64,000 nt of DNA from Thermus thermophilus HB8 (GCF_000091545.1 NC_006461.1:135545-199544), one strand, 5' to 3'. Shown: positions 1 through 7,925, counted from the first letter of the stretch. The notes: generated by a model from the letters alone, not told the origin. Numbers and translations: made by a program.

Positions 1-974
1 CCCACCCCGAGGAAAACCCGCCCGCCGGCGTAGACCATCTCCCCCGGCCAGGCGGCCTCTCCGCCCAGGTCCACCCTCCCCTTGAGGGCAAGCCTTCGGG
101 GCTCGGGGGCGAAGGGGTAGTGGCCGGAGCGGCTCGCCCCCGCCCTGGGCGTGGCCAGGCGCAGGGCCTGGAAGCCCGCCAGCACCCCGCGGAAGAGGCC
201 GGGGTGGGAGGGGCGCTCCTCGGGGTGCTTGGCCAGGAGGGCCAAAACCGCCTCCCCCACGGCCCGGGGCACGGCCGGGTTCAGGGCCTCGGGGGGCTTG
301 GGCTCCTCGTAGACGTGCTGGAAGAGGATCGCCTGGTCGTTCTCCCCCTCAAAGGGCGGGCGGCCCGTGAGGGTGCGGTAGAGCACGGCCCCAAAGCTGT
401 ACAGGTCGGCCTTGGGGGTGAGGGGGAGGCCCTTGGCCTGCTCCGGGGCCATGTAGGTGGGGGTGCCGAGGGTGTACCCCGTGCGCGTGAGGTGACGGCT
501 CTCCTGGAGCAGGTAGGCGAGGCCGAAGTCCATGACCTTGGGGTGGCCCTCCCGGGTGAGGAGGATGTTCTTGGGGGTGAGGTCCCGGTGGAGGATCCCC
601 TGGGCGTGCAGGTGGGCCAGGGCCTCCATCACCTCCTCCGCGCCCCGGAGGATCGCGTCCCCTTCCGGCCCCTCCTCAAAGGGGCCCAGCCGGTCAAAGG
701 TGCCCCCCTCCACCAGCTCCATGACAAAGAAGGGACGCCCCTCCTCCTCCCCCAGGTCCAGGACCTGGACGATGCCGGGGTGGAAGAGGCGGGAGAGGGC
801 CCGGACCTCCAAGAGGAAGCGCTCCCGCTCGGGCGGGAGGGCCCGGGGGTGGAGGAGCTTCACCGCCACCTTCCGCCCCAGGCGCTCGTCCACCGCCCGC
901 CAGACCTCGGCCATGCCCCCGGAGCCCAGGGGGGCCTCGAGGCGGTAGCGCCCGGCCAAGACCACGGGGGCCAT
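1..974 (-). CDS. Hanks-type serine/threonine protein kinase (C-terminus outside window)
   Basis: A eukaryote-like Ser/Thr kinase that phosphorylates proteins with ATP. About 324 codons are visible, with the kinase landmarks in order: glycine loop GSGGMAEV near residue 17, lysine of KVAVKLL near 38, catalytic loop HRDLTPKN near residue 140, DFG as VMDFGLAY, and MAPEQ of the activation segment. The part after the kinase domain runs off the window, so a transmembrane or sensor domain cannot be judged. The ATG lies 10 bases after the stop of the small ribbon-helix-helix gene, so the two are probably one transcript. The family is clear; substrates are unknown. Confidence 0.92.
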   Translation of the reverse strand, partial: MAPVVLAGRYRLEAPLGSGGMAEVWRAVDERLGRKVAVKLLHPRALPPERERFLLEVRALSRLFHPGIVQVLDLGEEEGRPFFVMELVEGGTFDRLGPFEEGPEGDAILRGAEEVMEALAHLHAQGILHRDLTPKNILLTREGHPKVMDFGLAYLLQESRHLTRTGYTLGTPTYMAPEQAKGLPLTPKADLYSFGAVLYRTLTGRPPFEGENDQAILFQHVYEEPKPPEALNPAVPRAVGEAVLALLAKHPEERPSHPGLFRGVLAGFQALRLATPRAGASRSGHYPFAPEPRRLALKGRVDLGGEAAWPGEMVYAGGRVFLGV

Positions 975-983
975 TCTACCGGG

Positions 984-1217
984 CTAGGCCTCTTCCTCGC
1001 CTTCCTCGGCCTTGAGGTGCTTCAAGAGGGCTTCCAGCTCCTCCTTGGCCTTCCCCTCTTCCAGCTCCCGGGCGATCTTCTCTATGGCCAGGCGCACCAC
1101 CTCCGACTTGGAGACCAGGCGCTCGGGGCTGGAGAGGGCGTAGGCGGCGCGGGTGAGGAGGGCGTCCTGCTCCTCGGAGATCACCACCTGTAGGCGCTTC
1201 TTCTCCTTTTTGGCCAT
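984..1217 (-). CDS. Small ribbon-helix-helix-like DNA-binding protein (77 aa)
   Basis: A 77-residue basic/acidic protein. The pattern MAKKEKKRLQVVISEEQDALL followed by two helices with SKSEVVRLAI resembles a CopG/Arc-type ribbon-helix-helix repressor: a beta strand of alternating residues, then a helix-turn-helix. The C-terminus is a charged helix (KAEEGEEEA). It starts at an ATG behind GGAGG and precedes the Ser/Thr kinase by 9 bases, so it could regulate that operon or be a kinase target. It could also be an orphan antitoxin, but no toxin gene is adjacent. The fold is inferred from pattern only. Confidence 0.7.
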   Translation of the reverse strand: MAKKEKKRLQVVISEEQDALLTRAAYALSSPERLVSKSEVVRLAIEKIARELEEGKAKEELEALLKHLKAEEGEEEA

Positions 1218-1237
1218 GCCCCTCCTTCAGGGGCCCT

Positions 1238-1289
1238 AGTGTAGCAAAAGCCCCCTTTGCTTGACAATGCCGCACCTCCACCCTATGCT
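1238..1289. promoter_or_regulatory. Divergent promoters for the RHH-kinase operon and murA sharing a -35 region
   Basis: Rightward: TTGACA (1261-1266), 17-bp spacer, TATGCT (1284-1289). Leftward: TTGTCA (1267-1262), 18-bp spacer, TACACT (1243-1238). The two -35 hexamers lie on opposite strands of the same 7 bases, so polymerase can probably bind in only one direction at a time. Confidence 0.65.
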
Positions 1290-1299
1290 CAACTTGAGT

Positions 1300-1344
1300 A
1301 TGATGCGCAAGGGGCGCGTGAGGGGGCGGAAAGCGTGGGCGTGA
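1300..1344 (+). CDS. Putative upstream ORF (14 codons) overlapping the murA start
   Basis: ATG-ATG at 1300-1305 opens a 14-codon arginine-rich reading frame (MMRKGRVRGRKAWA) whose TGA (1342-1344) overlaps the murA GTG (1341) as GTGA. It begins 10 bases after the predicted -10 box, so its own leader would be only a few bases. A ribosome finishing this frame would be placed on the murA start. It may be a coupling device or chance; there is no comparative evidence here. Confidence 0.3.
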   Translation: MMRKGRVRGRKAWA

Positions 1345-2612
1345 GCCGGGTGCTGCACGTGGAAGGCGGCACCCCCTTGAAGGGGGAGCTTAGGGTCTAC
1401 CCGGCCAAGAACGCCGCCCTGCCCATCCTCGCCGCGAGCCTCCTCACCCCCGAGCCCATCACCCTGGTGGAGGTGCCGAGGCTTAGGGACGTGGAGGTGA
1501 TGCTGGAGCTCCTCGCCCACCTGGGCACCCAGTACGCCTGGGAGGGCCGGACCCTCCACCTCCAGACCCCGGAGATCAAAAGCACCCACGCCCCCTACGA
1601 GCTCGTGGGCCAGATGCGGGCGAGCTTCATCGTCTGGGGAGCCCTCCTCGCTCGGGCCGGGGAGGGGCACGTCTCCATGCCGGGGGGATGCGCCTTCGGC
1701 TTCCGCCCCGTGGACCAACACATCAAGGCCCTCGAGGCCCTGGGGGCGGAGGTCTGGGAGGAGGACGGCACCTTCCACGCCCGCAGGACCCGCCCCCTCT
1801 CGGGGCGGGTGGTCTTTGACCTGCCCACCGTGGGGGGCACGGAGCAGGCCATGCTGGCCGTGGCCCTGGGCGGGGAGGCCACCCTGGTCCAGGCGGCGGT
1901 GGAGCCCGAGGTGGTGGACCTGGGCCACTTCCTCGCCCTCCTCGGGGCCGAGGTGGAGGGGCTGGGAAGCCCCATCGTCCGCATCAAGGGGGCGCCCCGG
2001 CTAAAGGGCGGCACCTACCGCATCATCCCCGACCGCATAGAGGCCGGGACCTACCTCCTGGCGGCGGCCGCCACCCGGGGAAGCCTCACCCTGGAAGGCG
2101 TGCGCCCCGACCACCTGGACGCCCTTTTGGACAAGCTTTGGCGCTCGGGGCACCGGCTCGAGGTGGGGGAAGACTGGATCCGCTTCCGGGCCACCCCGGA
2201 CCCCGCCCCCTTCCACGTGGAGGCCCGGGAGTACCCGGGCTTTCCCACGGACCTCCAGCCCATCGCCACCGCCTACCTGGCCACCGTCCCCGGCCAGAGC
2301 ACGGTGGTGGACCGCATCTACCCCGACCGCTTCACCCACGTGGGGGAGCTGGCCCGCATGGGGGCGGAGCTCTACCTGCGGGACCGGATCCTCACCGTCC
2401 AGGGCAGGCGGCTCCACGGCGCCCAGGTCAAGGCCCTGGACATCCGGGCGGGAGGGGCCTTGGTGGTGGCGGCCCTGAGCGCCGAAGGCGCCTCGGAGAT
2501 TGAGGGCGTCTACTTCCTGGAGCGGGGCTACGAGCACCTCACGGAAAGGCTCCAGGCCCTGGGGGCCCGGGTGCACCTCCGGGAAAGCCCCGTGGCCCTG
2601 GCTGCCGACTGA
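1341..2612 (+). CDS. murA: UDP-N-acetylglucosamine 1-carboxyvinyltransferase (MurA)
   Basis: Cytoplasmic enzyme that transfers enolpyruvate from PEP to UDP-GlcNAc, the first committed step of peptidoglycan synthesis. The 423-residue product has the N-terminal KNAALPILAA motif that holds the substrate-binding Lys-Asn pair, and the catalytic loop MPGGCAFGFRPVDQHI with the reactive Cys (equivalent to E. coli Cys115). This Cys makes the enzyme fosfomycin-type. I chose GTG 1341 because the protein then begins directly with the first beta strand (SRVLHVEGG), GTG overlaps the stop of an upstream ORF, and AGGGGGCGG lies before it. The frame is open further upstream to 1257, but that region contains the promoter. 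Confidence 0.95.
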   Translation: MSRVLHVEGGTPLKGELRVYPAKNAALPILAASLLTPEPITLVEVPRLRDVEVMLELLAHLGTQYAWEGRTLHLQTPEIKSTHAPYELVGQMRASFIVWGALLARAGEGHVSMPGGCAFGFRPVDQHIKALEALGAEVWEEDGTFHARRTRPLSGRVVFDLPTVGGTEQAMLAVALGGEATLVQAAVEPEVVDLGHFLALLGAEVEGLGSPIVRIKGAPRLKGGTYRIIPDRIEAGTYLLAAAATRGSLTLEGVRPDHLDALLDKLWRSGHRLEVGEDWIRFRATPDPAPFHVEAREYPGFPTDLQPIATAYLATVPGQSTVVDRIYPDRFTHVGELARMGAELYLRDRILTVQGRRLHGAQVKALDIRAGGALVVAALSAEGASEIEGVYFLERGYEHLTERLQALGARVHLRESPVALAAD

Positions 2613-2633
2613 GGCCCCGGCGGGGCGGGGCGC

Positions 2634-3077
2634 TCACCCCAGGAGGCGGAGGGCCTCCGGGAAGCGGAAGAAGAGGCGGTCCCGGGCGAGCTCAGGGCTG
2701 TAGGCCCGCTCCACGTACCCCGCGGCCCGCATGGCCTCCAGCACCTCCCGGGCCACCTCCCGGTCCCCGAGGCGGGCGGCGAGGAAGGCCAAGGCCTCCT
2801 CCTCCTCGTCCCCCTCCCCCACGAACTCGGGGAACTCCTGGTCCAAGGCCCGCATCAGGGCCTTCAGGTCCAAAGACCGGGAGCTAAAGAACCAGCGGGG
2901 CCTCTCCCCGGGGAGGAAGTGGGCGTAGCCCTGGGCCTCCAGGGCCCGGGCCACCTCCACCGCCTCGGCGTGGGAAAGCCCCTTTCCCACCAAAAGGCTC
3001 ACCAAGGCCTCCCGCTCTCCCAGAAGGCCCCTGGGGTACTCCTCCTTCAGCGCTTGCGCCCACCGCTCCACATTCAT
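2634..3077 (-). CDS. Conserved hypothetical protein, helical (147 aa)
   Basis: Function not recognised. The product is soluble, with no signal or membrane segment, and appears to be two similar helical halves: LSHAEAVEVARALEAQGYAHF and then an analogous REVAREVLEAMRAAGYVERAY, each ending in a GY turn. This suggests a duplicated three-helix or winged unit. An in-frame GTG at 3086 overlaps the predicted -10 box TATAGT (3090-3085), so the real start is almost certainly ATG 3077, 7 bases after the box, giving a leaderless mRNA. It is transcribed divergently from prfB. Confidence 0.75.
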   Translation of the reverse strand: MNVERWAQALKEEYPRGLLGEREALVSLLVGKGLSHAEAVEVARALEAQGYAHFLPGERPRWFFSSRSLDLKALMRALDQEFPEFVGEGDEEEEALAFLAARLGDREVAREVLEAMRAAGYVERAYSPELARDRLFFRFPEALRLLG

Positions 3078-3084
3078 GTCTTTC

Positions 3085-3149
3085 ACTATAAAACGATGAG
3101 CGTACCTATATCAAGACACCTTGCGCCTCGCTTCGCAATCTGCTATCCT
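3085..3149. promoter_or_regulatory. Divergent leaderless promoters for the 147-aa gene and prfB
   Basis: Leftward: TTGATA (3114-3109), 18-bp spacer, TATAGT (3090-3085), start codon 8 bases later at 3077. Rightward: TTGCGC (3121-3126), 17-bp spacer, TATCCT (3144-3149), prfB ATG at 3159. The distances leave essentially no 5' leader on either side. Confidence 0.65.
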
Positions 3150-3158
3150 GGTAAAGGT

Positions 3159-4257
3159 ATGGACCTGGAACGCCTCGCGCAACGCCTGGAAGGCCTCAGG
3201 GGGTATCTTTGACATCCCCCAAAAGGAAACCCGTCTAAAAGAGCTGGAGCGGCGCCTCGAGGACCCCTCCCTCTGGAACGATCCCGAGGCCGCCCGCAAG
3301 GTGAGCCAGGAGGCCGCCCGCCTCCGGCGCACCGTGGACACCTTCCGCTCCCTGGAAAGCGACCTCCAGGGCCTTTTGGAGCTCATGGAGGAGCTTCCCG
3401 CCGAGGAACGGGAGGCCCTCAAGCCCGAGCTGGAGGAGGCCGCGAAGAAGCTGGACGAGCTCTACCACCAGACCCTCCTCAACTTCCCCCACGCGGAGAA
3501 GAACGCCATCCTCACCATCCAGCCCGGGGCCGGGGGCACGGAGGCCTGCGACTGGGCGGAGATGCTCCTAAGGATGTACACCCGCTTCGCCGAGCGCCAG
3601 GGCTTCCAGGTGGAGGTGGTGGACCTCACCCCTGGGCCCGAGGCGGGCATTGACTACGCCCAGATCCTGGTCAAGGGGGAGAACGCCTACGGCCTCCTTT
3701 CCCCCGAGGCCGGGGTGCACCGCCTGGTGCGCCCTTCCCCCTTTGACGCCTCGGGCCGCCGCCACACCTCCTTCGCCGGGGTGGAGGTGATCCCCGAGGT
3801 GGACGAGGAGGTGGAGGTGGTGCTCAAGCCCGAGGAGCTCCGCATTGACGTGATGCGGGCCTCGGGGCCCGGGGGCCAGGGGGTGAACACCACGGACTCG
3901 GCGGTGCGGGTGGTCCACCTGCCCACGGGGATCACCGTGACCTGCCAGACCACGCGGAGCCAGATCAAGAACAAGGAACTCGCCCTCAAGATCCTCAAGG
4001 CCCGCCTCTACGAGCTGGAGCGGAAGAAGCGGGAGGAAGAGCTCAAGGCCCTGAGGGGCGAGGTGCGGCCCATAGAGTGGGGAAGCCAGATCCGGAGCTA
4101 CGTCCTGGACAAGAACTACGTCAAGGACCACCGCACCGGGCTCATGCGCCACGACCCGGAAAACGTCCTGGACGGGGACCTCATGGACCTGATCTGGGCG
4201 GGCCTGGAGTGGAAGGCGGGCCGCCGCCAGGGGACGGAGGAGGTGGAGGCGGAGTAG
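3159..4257 (+). CDS. prfB: Peptide chain release factor 2 with programmed +1 frameshift
   Basis: RF2 recognises UGA and UAA stop codons and triggers peptide release. The gene is in two frames: MDLERLAQRLEGLRGYL is read from ATG 3159 to an in-frame TGA (3210-3212). After a +1 slip at CTT the frame continues with Asp (GAC 3211) to 4257, for 365 aa in total, the usual RF2 length. The release motif GPGGQGVN and the RF2-specific stop-codon-reading tripeptide SPF (VRPSPFDASGRRH) are present. Low RF2 favours frameshifting at its own UGA, so the gene autoregulates. A single-frame call starting at 3121 would have a wrong N-terminus. Confidence 0.96.
3198..3213 (+). other. prfB programmed +1 frameshift site
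   Basis: AGGGGGTATCTTTGAC: the internal Shine-Dalgarno AGGGGG sits 3 bases before the slippery CTT, followed by TGA and C. This is the classical prfB site, including the weak-termination context UGAC. Confidence 0.95.
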
Positions 4258-4261
4258 CGCC

Positions 4262-4924
4262 TCAGTAGACGTCCTCCGGGGCCTTGTACACCTCACCGGT
4301 AAGCCAGTAGATGACCCTTTCGGCGATGTTTTCCAGGTGGTCCCCGAGCCTTTCGTAGCTCCGGGCCACCCGCATCAGGGTCAGGGCCTTGGTGATGGTC
4401 CGGGGGTCCTCCATCATGTAGGTGATGAGCTCCCGGGTCACCTCCTCGTAAAGGCCGTCCACCTGGTCGTCCATCTCCAGGACCCGGCGCGCCAAGGCCG
4501 CGTCCCGCTCGGCCACCGCCTTGGCCAGGGCGTCCATCATCTCCGTGAGCCTGCGCCCCATCTCGGGGAGGGTCACGTACCGCTTCAAGGGCGGCTCCTG
4601 GGCGAGGAGGAGGGCATCCTCGGCCACGTGCATGGCGTAGTCCCCCGCCCGCTCCAGATCGGTGAGGGCCTTGATCACGGTGAAGATCAGGCGCAGGTCC
4701 GAGGCCACGGGCTGGTGGCGGGCGATGACGGCGATGGCCTGGTTCTCCACCTTGAGCTCTAGGGCGTCCACCTCCTTGTCCTTGGCCACCACCCCCTGGG
4801 CCTTGGCCCGGTCCGCCTGGACCAGGGCCTCCGTGGCCTCCTGGGTCATCTCCCGCACCAGGGAGAGCATCCTCAGGCTCTCTTCCAGAAGCTGGTTCAA
4901 GGCTCGGTCCAACGCTTCCCGCAT
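4262..4924 (-). CDS. phoU: PhoU-family phosphate signalling regulator
   Basis: A 220-residue all-helical protein made of two PhoU repeats. Conserved sequences include VEALELKVENQAIAVI-like DALELKVENQAIAV, RHQPVASDLRLIFTVIKALTDLERAGDYA in the first half, and RSYERLGDHLENIAERVIY in the second; the E-x3-D motifs are the usual metal-binding positions. PhoU links the Pst phosphate transporter to the PhoR kinase and keeps the Pho response off when phosphate is plentiful. It follows the phoR-like gene by 14 bases. pstSCAB is not in this window. Confidence 0.92.
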   Translation of the reverse strand: MREALDRALNQLLEESLRMLSLVREMTQEATEALVQADRAKAQGVVAKDKEVDALELKVENQAIAVIARHQPVASDLRLIFTVIKALTDLERAGDYAMHVAEDALLLAQEPPLKRYVTLPEMGRRLTEMMDALAKAVAERDAALARRVLEMDDQVDGLYEEVTRELITYMMEDPRTITKALTLMRVARSYERLGDHLENIAERVIYWLTGEVYKAPEDVY

Positions 4925-4938
4925 GCCGCCTCCTTTCC

Positions 4939-5832
4939 TCAGTCTACGGGGAGCCAGACGCCGAAGACGTTCTCCTCCCCTTCGCGCAAGGCGTAAGCCC
5001 CCCCGCCCAGGCCCTGGGCCAGGCGGCGCACCAGGTAGAGGCCGAGCCCCTGGCCCGAGCCCTCCCCTCCCCGCCGACCCGGCTGGAAAAGGCCCTCGTA
5101 GTCGGGAAGGGGCGCCCCCCGGTCCCGCACCTCTAGGTAGAGCCGGCCGCCCCGGACCCGGCTCAGAAGGCGGATGGGGTCTTGGCCGTACTTGAGGGCG
5201 TTGTCCAGGAGGTTGAGGAGGATCTGGAGGAGGGCCTCGGGGTCCGCCTCCACCCGGTGCCCCAGGGCCACCTCCACCCGCCTTCCCCGAAGGCGGTCCT
5301 GCATGAGGGCGGAAAGGCGGAGCCAGAGGTCCTCCAGGGCGAAGGCCTCCCGGCGGCCGGGCCGGAGGTGGGCGAGGCTTTCCACCAGCCGGGTGAGCCG
5401 GGCCACCTCCTTCTTGAGGAGGTCCAGGACCTGGGCCTCCCGGGGGTCCTTGGGGGCGAGGGCCCGGAGGAGGACGGCCATCCCGGCGAGGGGGGTGCGG
5501 AACTCGTGAGCGAGGAGAGCCCCGGCCTCCTCCGCCTCGAGGCCCCGGCGCCGGGCCTCGGTCACGTCCAGGAGGTAGAGGAGGCCCGGGCGGGCCCGCG
5601 CCGAAAGAACCCGGCCCCGCACCTCCAACACCGCCTCTCCCCCCTCTAGGGCCAAGGCCTCCAGGCGGTGGTCCCGCAGGGCCAGGATGAGGGGCAGGCC
5701 CCGGACCTTCTCCCGGTCCACCGCAAGAAGCTCCGCCGCCGCGGGGTTGAGGTAGACCACCTGCCTGTCCCGGTGCACAACGAGCCCCTCCCGGGCCTCC
5801 TCCCAAGGAAGGGTCCAGGCCTCGGGGCTCAC
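4939..5832 (-). CDS. PhoR-like sensor histidine kinase (soluble, PAS-containing)
   Basis: A 297-residue histidine kinase of the PhoR class. It contains a short PAS-like region (REGLVVHRDRQVVYLNPAAA), the H-box LLAHEFRTPLAGM with the phosphoaccepting His, an N-box LLNLLDNALKYG and a G-box GSGQGLGLYLVRRL. No transmembrane segment is visible at the N-terminus, unlike E. coli PhoR, so sensing probably goes through PhoU or other proteins. The GTG start overlaps the response-regulator stop as GTGA, so the two are translationally coupled. The phosphate role is inferred from the adjoining PhoB-like and PhoU genes. Confidence 0.85.
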   Translation of the reverse strand: MSPEAWTLPWEEAREGLVVHRDRQVVYLNPAAAELLAVDREKVRGLPLILALRDHRLEALALEGGEAVLEVRGRVLSARARPGLLYLLDVTEARRRGLEAEEAGALLAHEFRTPLAGMAVLLRALAPKDPREAQVLDLLKKEVARLTRLVESLAHLRPGRREAFALEDLWLRLSALMQDRLRGRRVEVALGHRVEADPEALLQILLNLLDNALKYGQDPIRLLSRVRGGRLYLEVRDRGAPLPDYEGLFQPGRRGGEGSGQGLGLYLVRRLAQGLGGGAYALREGEENVFGVWLPVD

Positions 5833-6500
5833 GCCTCCTCCCGGAAGCGGTACCCCACGCCCCGCACCGTCTCCAGGAAGCGGGGGGCCTTGGGGTCCTC
5901 CCCGAGCTTCTCCCTGAGCTGGAGGACGTGCTGGTCCACGGTCCTGGGGGTGCCGAGGTAGTCCGGGCCCCAGACCGCCTCCAGGAGCTCTTCCCGGGTG
6001 CAGACCCGGCCCGGCCGCTCCGCCAGGTAGGCGAGGAGGGCAAACTCCCGCCGGGTGAGGGGGAGGGGGTTGCCTTCCAGGCGGGCCTCCATCCGCTCCA
6101 GGTCCAGGAGGAGGGGGCCCCGCCTCAGCACCTTGCGCTTCCCCGCCCGGCGCAAGAGGGCCTCGAGGCGGGCCAGAAGCTCCTCCACGGCGAAGGGCTT
6201 CACCAGGTAGTCGTCGGCCCCGCGGGAAAGCCCCTCCACCCGGTCCCGCACCCCGGCCCGGGCCGTGAGCATCAGGACGGGGAGGGACTCGTAGGGGCCC
6301 TGGCGCATCCGGTCCAGGAGGCGCACCCCGGGCTCGTCGGGGAGCATCCAGTCCAGGACCACGAGCTCCGCCTCCCGCAGGAGGGGCCAGGCCTCCTGCG
6401 CGGTGGCCGCCTCCAAAACCCGGTGCCCCGCCCCCTCGAGGGCCAGCCGCAACCCCAGGCGCAGGCTGGGCTCGTCCTCCACCAGAAGCAGGGTGGCCAC
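5829..6500 (-). CDS. phoB: PhoB/OmpR-family response regulator
   Basis: A 223-residue two-domain regulator. The receiver domain has the acidic pair VEDE, the phosphorylated Asp in LVVLDWMLPDEPG, and the conserved Thr (MLTAR) and Lys (LVKPF). The C-terminal winged helix has LTRREFALLAYLAE and TVDQHVLQLREKLGEDP. The GTG start lies 6 bases after a TAGACT box, so the mRNA is leaderless. An 11-bp direct repeat upstream suggests autoregulation. The PhoB call rests on the phoU neighbour and domain type. Confidence 0.88.
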   Translation of the reverse strand: MATLLLVEDEPSLRLGLRLALEGAGHRVLEAATAQEAWPLLREAELVVLDWMLPDEPGVRLLDRMRQGPYESLPVLMLTARAGVRDRVEGLSRGADDYLVKPFAVEELLARLEALLRRAGKRKVLRRGPLLLDLERMEARLEGNPLPLTRREFALLAYLAERPGRVCTREELLEAVWGPDYLGTPRTVDQHVLQLREKLGEDPKAPRFLETVRGVGYRFREEA

Positions 6501-6506
6501 ACCCCC

Positions 6507-6540
6507 AGTCTAGCGGGGGCCGGGTCAGGGGAGTGTCAGG
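6507..6540 (-). promoter_or_regulatory. phoB promoter with Pho-box-like direct repeat
   Basis: TAGACT (6512-6507) is the -10 element, 6 bases before GTG 6500. In the -35 region CCTGAC occurs twice (6540-6535 and 6529-6524) with an 11-bp period, the repeat spacing that PhoB dimers bind in other bacteria. Confidence 0.5.
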
Positions 6541-6580
6541 CGCTTCTTCTGGGCCCCGGAAAGGCCGGCTTTGGCCCGGG

Positions 6581-7708
6581 TCAGAGCAGTTCCCGCACCC
6601 GGGCCAAAGCCTCCACCGCCCGCCCCGGGGGAAGGGCGCCCTGGACCGCCTCCTTCCCTCCTCCCCGGCCCCCCAGGGCCTTGAGGCGCTCCAGCACCTC
6701 CCCCCGCCTCGGCCCCACGGCCACGAACCGCCCCTCGGGGGCGACGAGGAGGAAGGTGCCCTCAAAGCGGGCGAGCCTCTTGCCGAGCTCCCCGAGGACG
6801 GGGAGGGGGACGAGGAGGGCCTTCTCCTCCAGGGCCCTGGGCAGGAGGGCCTCCGCAAGCCCCTCCCTCAGGGCCTGGTTCTCCCCCTTTAGGGCGTAGA
6901 GCTCGTCCTGGAGCTTCCTTATGGGCTTCTCCAGCTCCAAGGGGTTCGTGGAGAAGGCGAGGGCCAGGCGGGCAAGGAGGGCGTGCTTGGCGTGGTAGTC
7001 CTCCAGGGCCTCCCAGCCGGCCATGAAGTACACCCGCGTCCCTCCCTTGTACCGCTCCCACTTGAGGACCTTGATGGGCCCTGCCTGGGCGCTGGTCTTG
7101 AGGTGGGTCCCCCCGCAGGCGGCGAGGTCAAAGTCGCCGATCCGCACCAGGCGCACCTTGCCCCGGACCTTGGGGGGGCGCCTCAGGGGGTAGCGGGCGA
7201 GCTCCTCCTCGGAGACGTAAAAGGCCTCCACCGGGTAGTCGGCGTAGACGGCGAAGTTGGCGAGGGCCTCGGCCTCGAGGACCCCCGCTTCCTCGGCCTC
7301 CTCCTCGAGGTCCACGGTGCACACCGGGGAGTCCAGGCTCACGGCCACGGTGTGGTAGCCCCCGGCCCTGAGGAGGGCCTGGGAGAGGAGGTGCTGGGCG
7401 GTGTGGCGCTGCATGTGGCGGAAGCGCCTCGGCCAGTCAATCTCCCCCTCCACCTCCACGCCCTCTGGGATGGGCGCGGAGAGCACGTGGACCACGTCCC
7501 CGAAGGCCTTCTCCTCCTCGTAGGCGTGGAGGACCTGGACCTCGCCGAAAGGCCCCCTGAGGACCCCTCGGTCCGCGGGCTGCCCCCCGGACTCGGGGTA
7601 GAAGAGGGTCTGGGAAAGCACCGCGTAGTGCCCCTTTTCGTCGCTCCAGACCCGCTCCACCCGGGCCTGGAAGCGGGTGGCGTAGCTGTCCAGCTGGTAG
7701 AGCCTCAT
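6581..7708 (-). CDS. AlaX-type alanyl-tRNA editing protein with DHHA1-like tail
   Basis: A 375-residue protein related to the editing half of alanyl-tRNA synthetase. Zinc ligands of the hydrolase site are seen in HMQRHTAQHLLS (HxxxH) and DLAACGGTHLK (C and H). The middle has a coiled-coil stretch (LRKLQDELYALKGENQALREGL-type) and the C-terminus GGRGGGKEAVQGAL is the glycine-rich DHHA1 motif. It should hydrolyse mischarged Ser- or Gly-tRNA-Ala in trans, protecting against alanine mistranslation. There is no aminoacylation domain, so it is not alaS. A TATCCT box lies 7 bases upstream of the ATG. Confidence 0.85.
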   Translation of the reverse strand: MRLYQLDSYATRFQARVERVWSDEKGHYAVLSQTLFYPESGGQPADRGVLRGPFGEVQVLHAYEEEKAFGDVVHVLSAPIPEGVEVEGEIDWPRRFRHMQRHTAQHLLSQALLRAGGYHTVAVSLDSPVCTVDLEEEAEEAGVLEAEALANFAVYADYPVEAFYVSEEELARYPLRRPPKVRGKVRLVRIGDFDLAACGGTHLKTSAQAGPIKVLKWERYKGGTRVYFMAGWEALEDYHAKHALLARLALAFSTNPLELEKPIRKLQDELYALKGENQALREGLAEALLPRALEEKALLVPLPVLGELGKRLARFEGTFLLVAPEGRFVAVGPRRGEVLERLKALGGRGGGKEAVQGALPPGRAVEALARVRELL

Positions 7709-7727
7709 GCCCCTTAGGATAAGGAGG

Positions 7728-7925
7728 ATGGCGCCCCTGGACCGGGAGGAGTTCGCCAGGGGGTTTTCCCAGGCCCGCCGCTCCTTGGCCTCGGCGACGC
7801 AGGACCTGGGGCGGCCAGCCTTTGGGCACGCCCTTTTGCGCCTGGCCCCCTTACGGGGCCTGAACCGGGGCCGGGCGGAGGCCCAGGGGACCCTTTGGTG
7901 GCTGGAGGGAGCCTCGGAGCGATGA
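7728..7925 (+). CDS. Possible small basic protein coupled to the pseudouridine synthase gene
   Basis: A 65-residue arginine-rich ORF (MAPLDREEFARGFSQARRSL at the start) with no recognised domain. In its favour, its TGA overlaps the ATG of the downstream rsuA-like gene as ATGA, and a TAGGAT box stands 7 bases before its ATG, as for other leaderless genes here. Against it, in this genome open frames of this length occur by chance, and AAGGAGG directly abuts the ATG, too close for normal use. Confidence 0.4.
   Translation: MAPLDREEFARGFSQARRSLASATQDLGRPAFGHALLRLAPLRGLNRGRAEAQGTLWWLEGASER

Noticed and set aside
3121..3158. prfB start at 3121 as a single-frame gene.
   Set aside because: That stretch contains the promoter; the +1 frameshift site and 17-codon first frame explain the true N-terminus.
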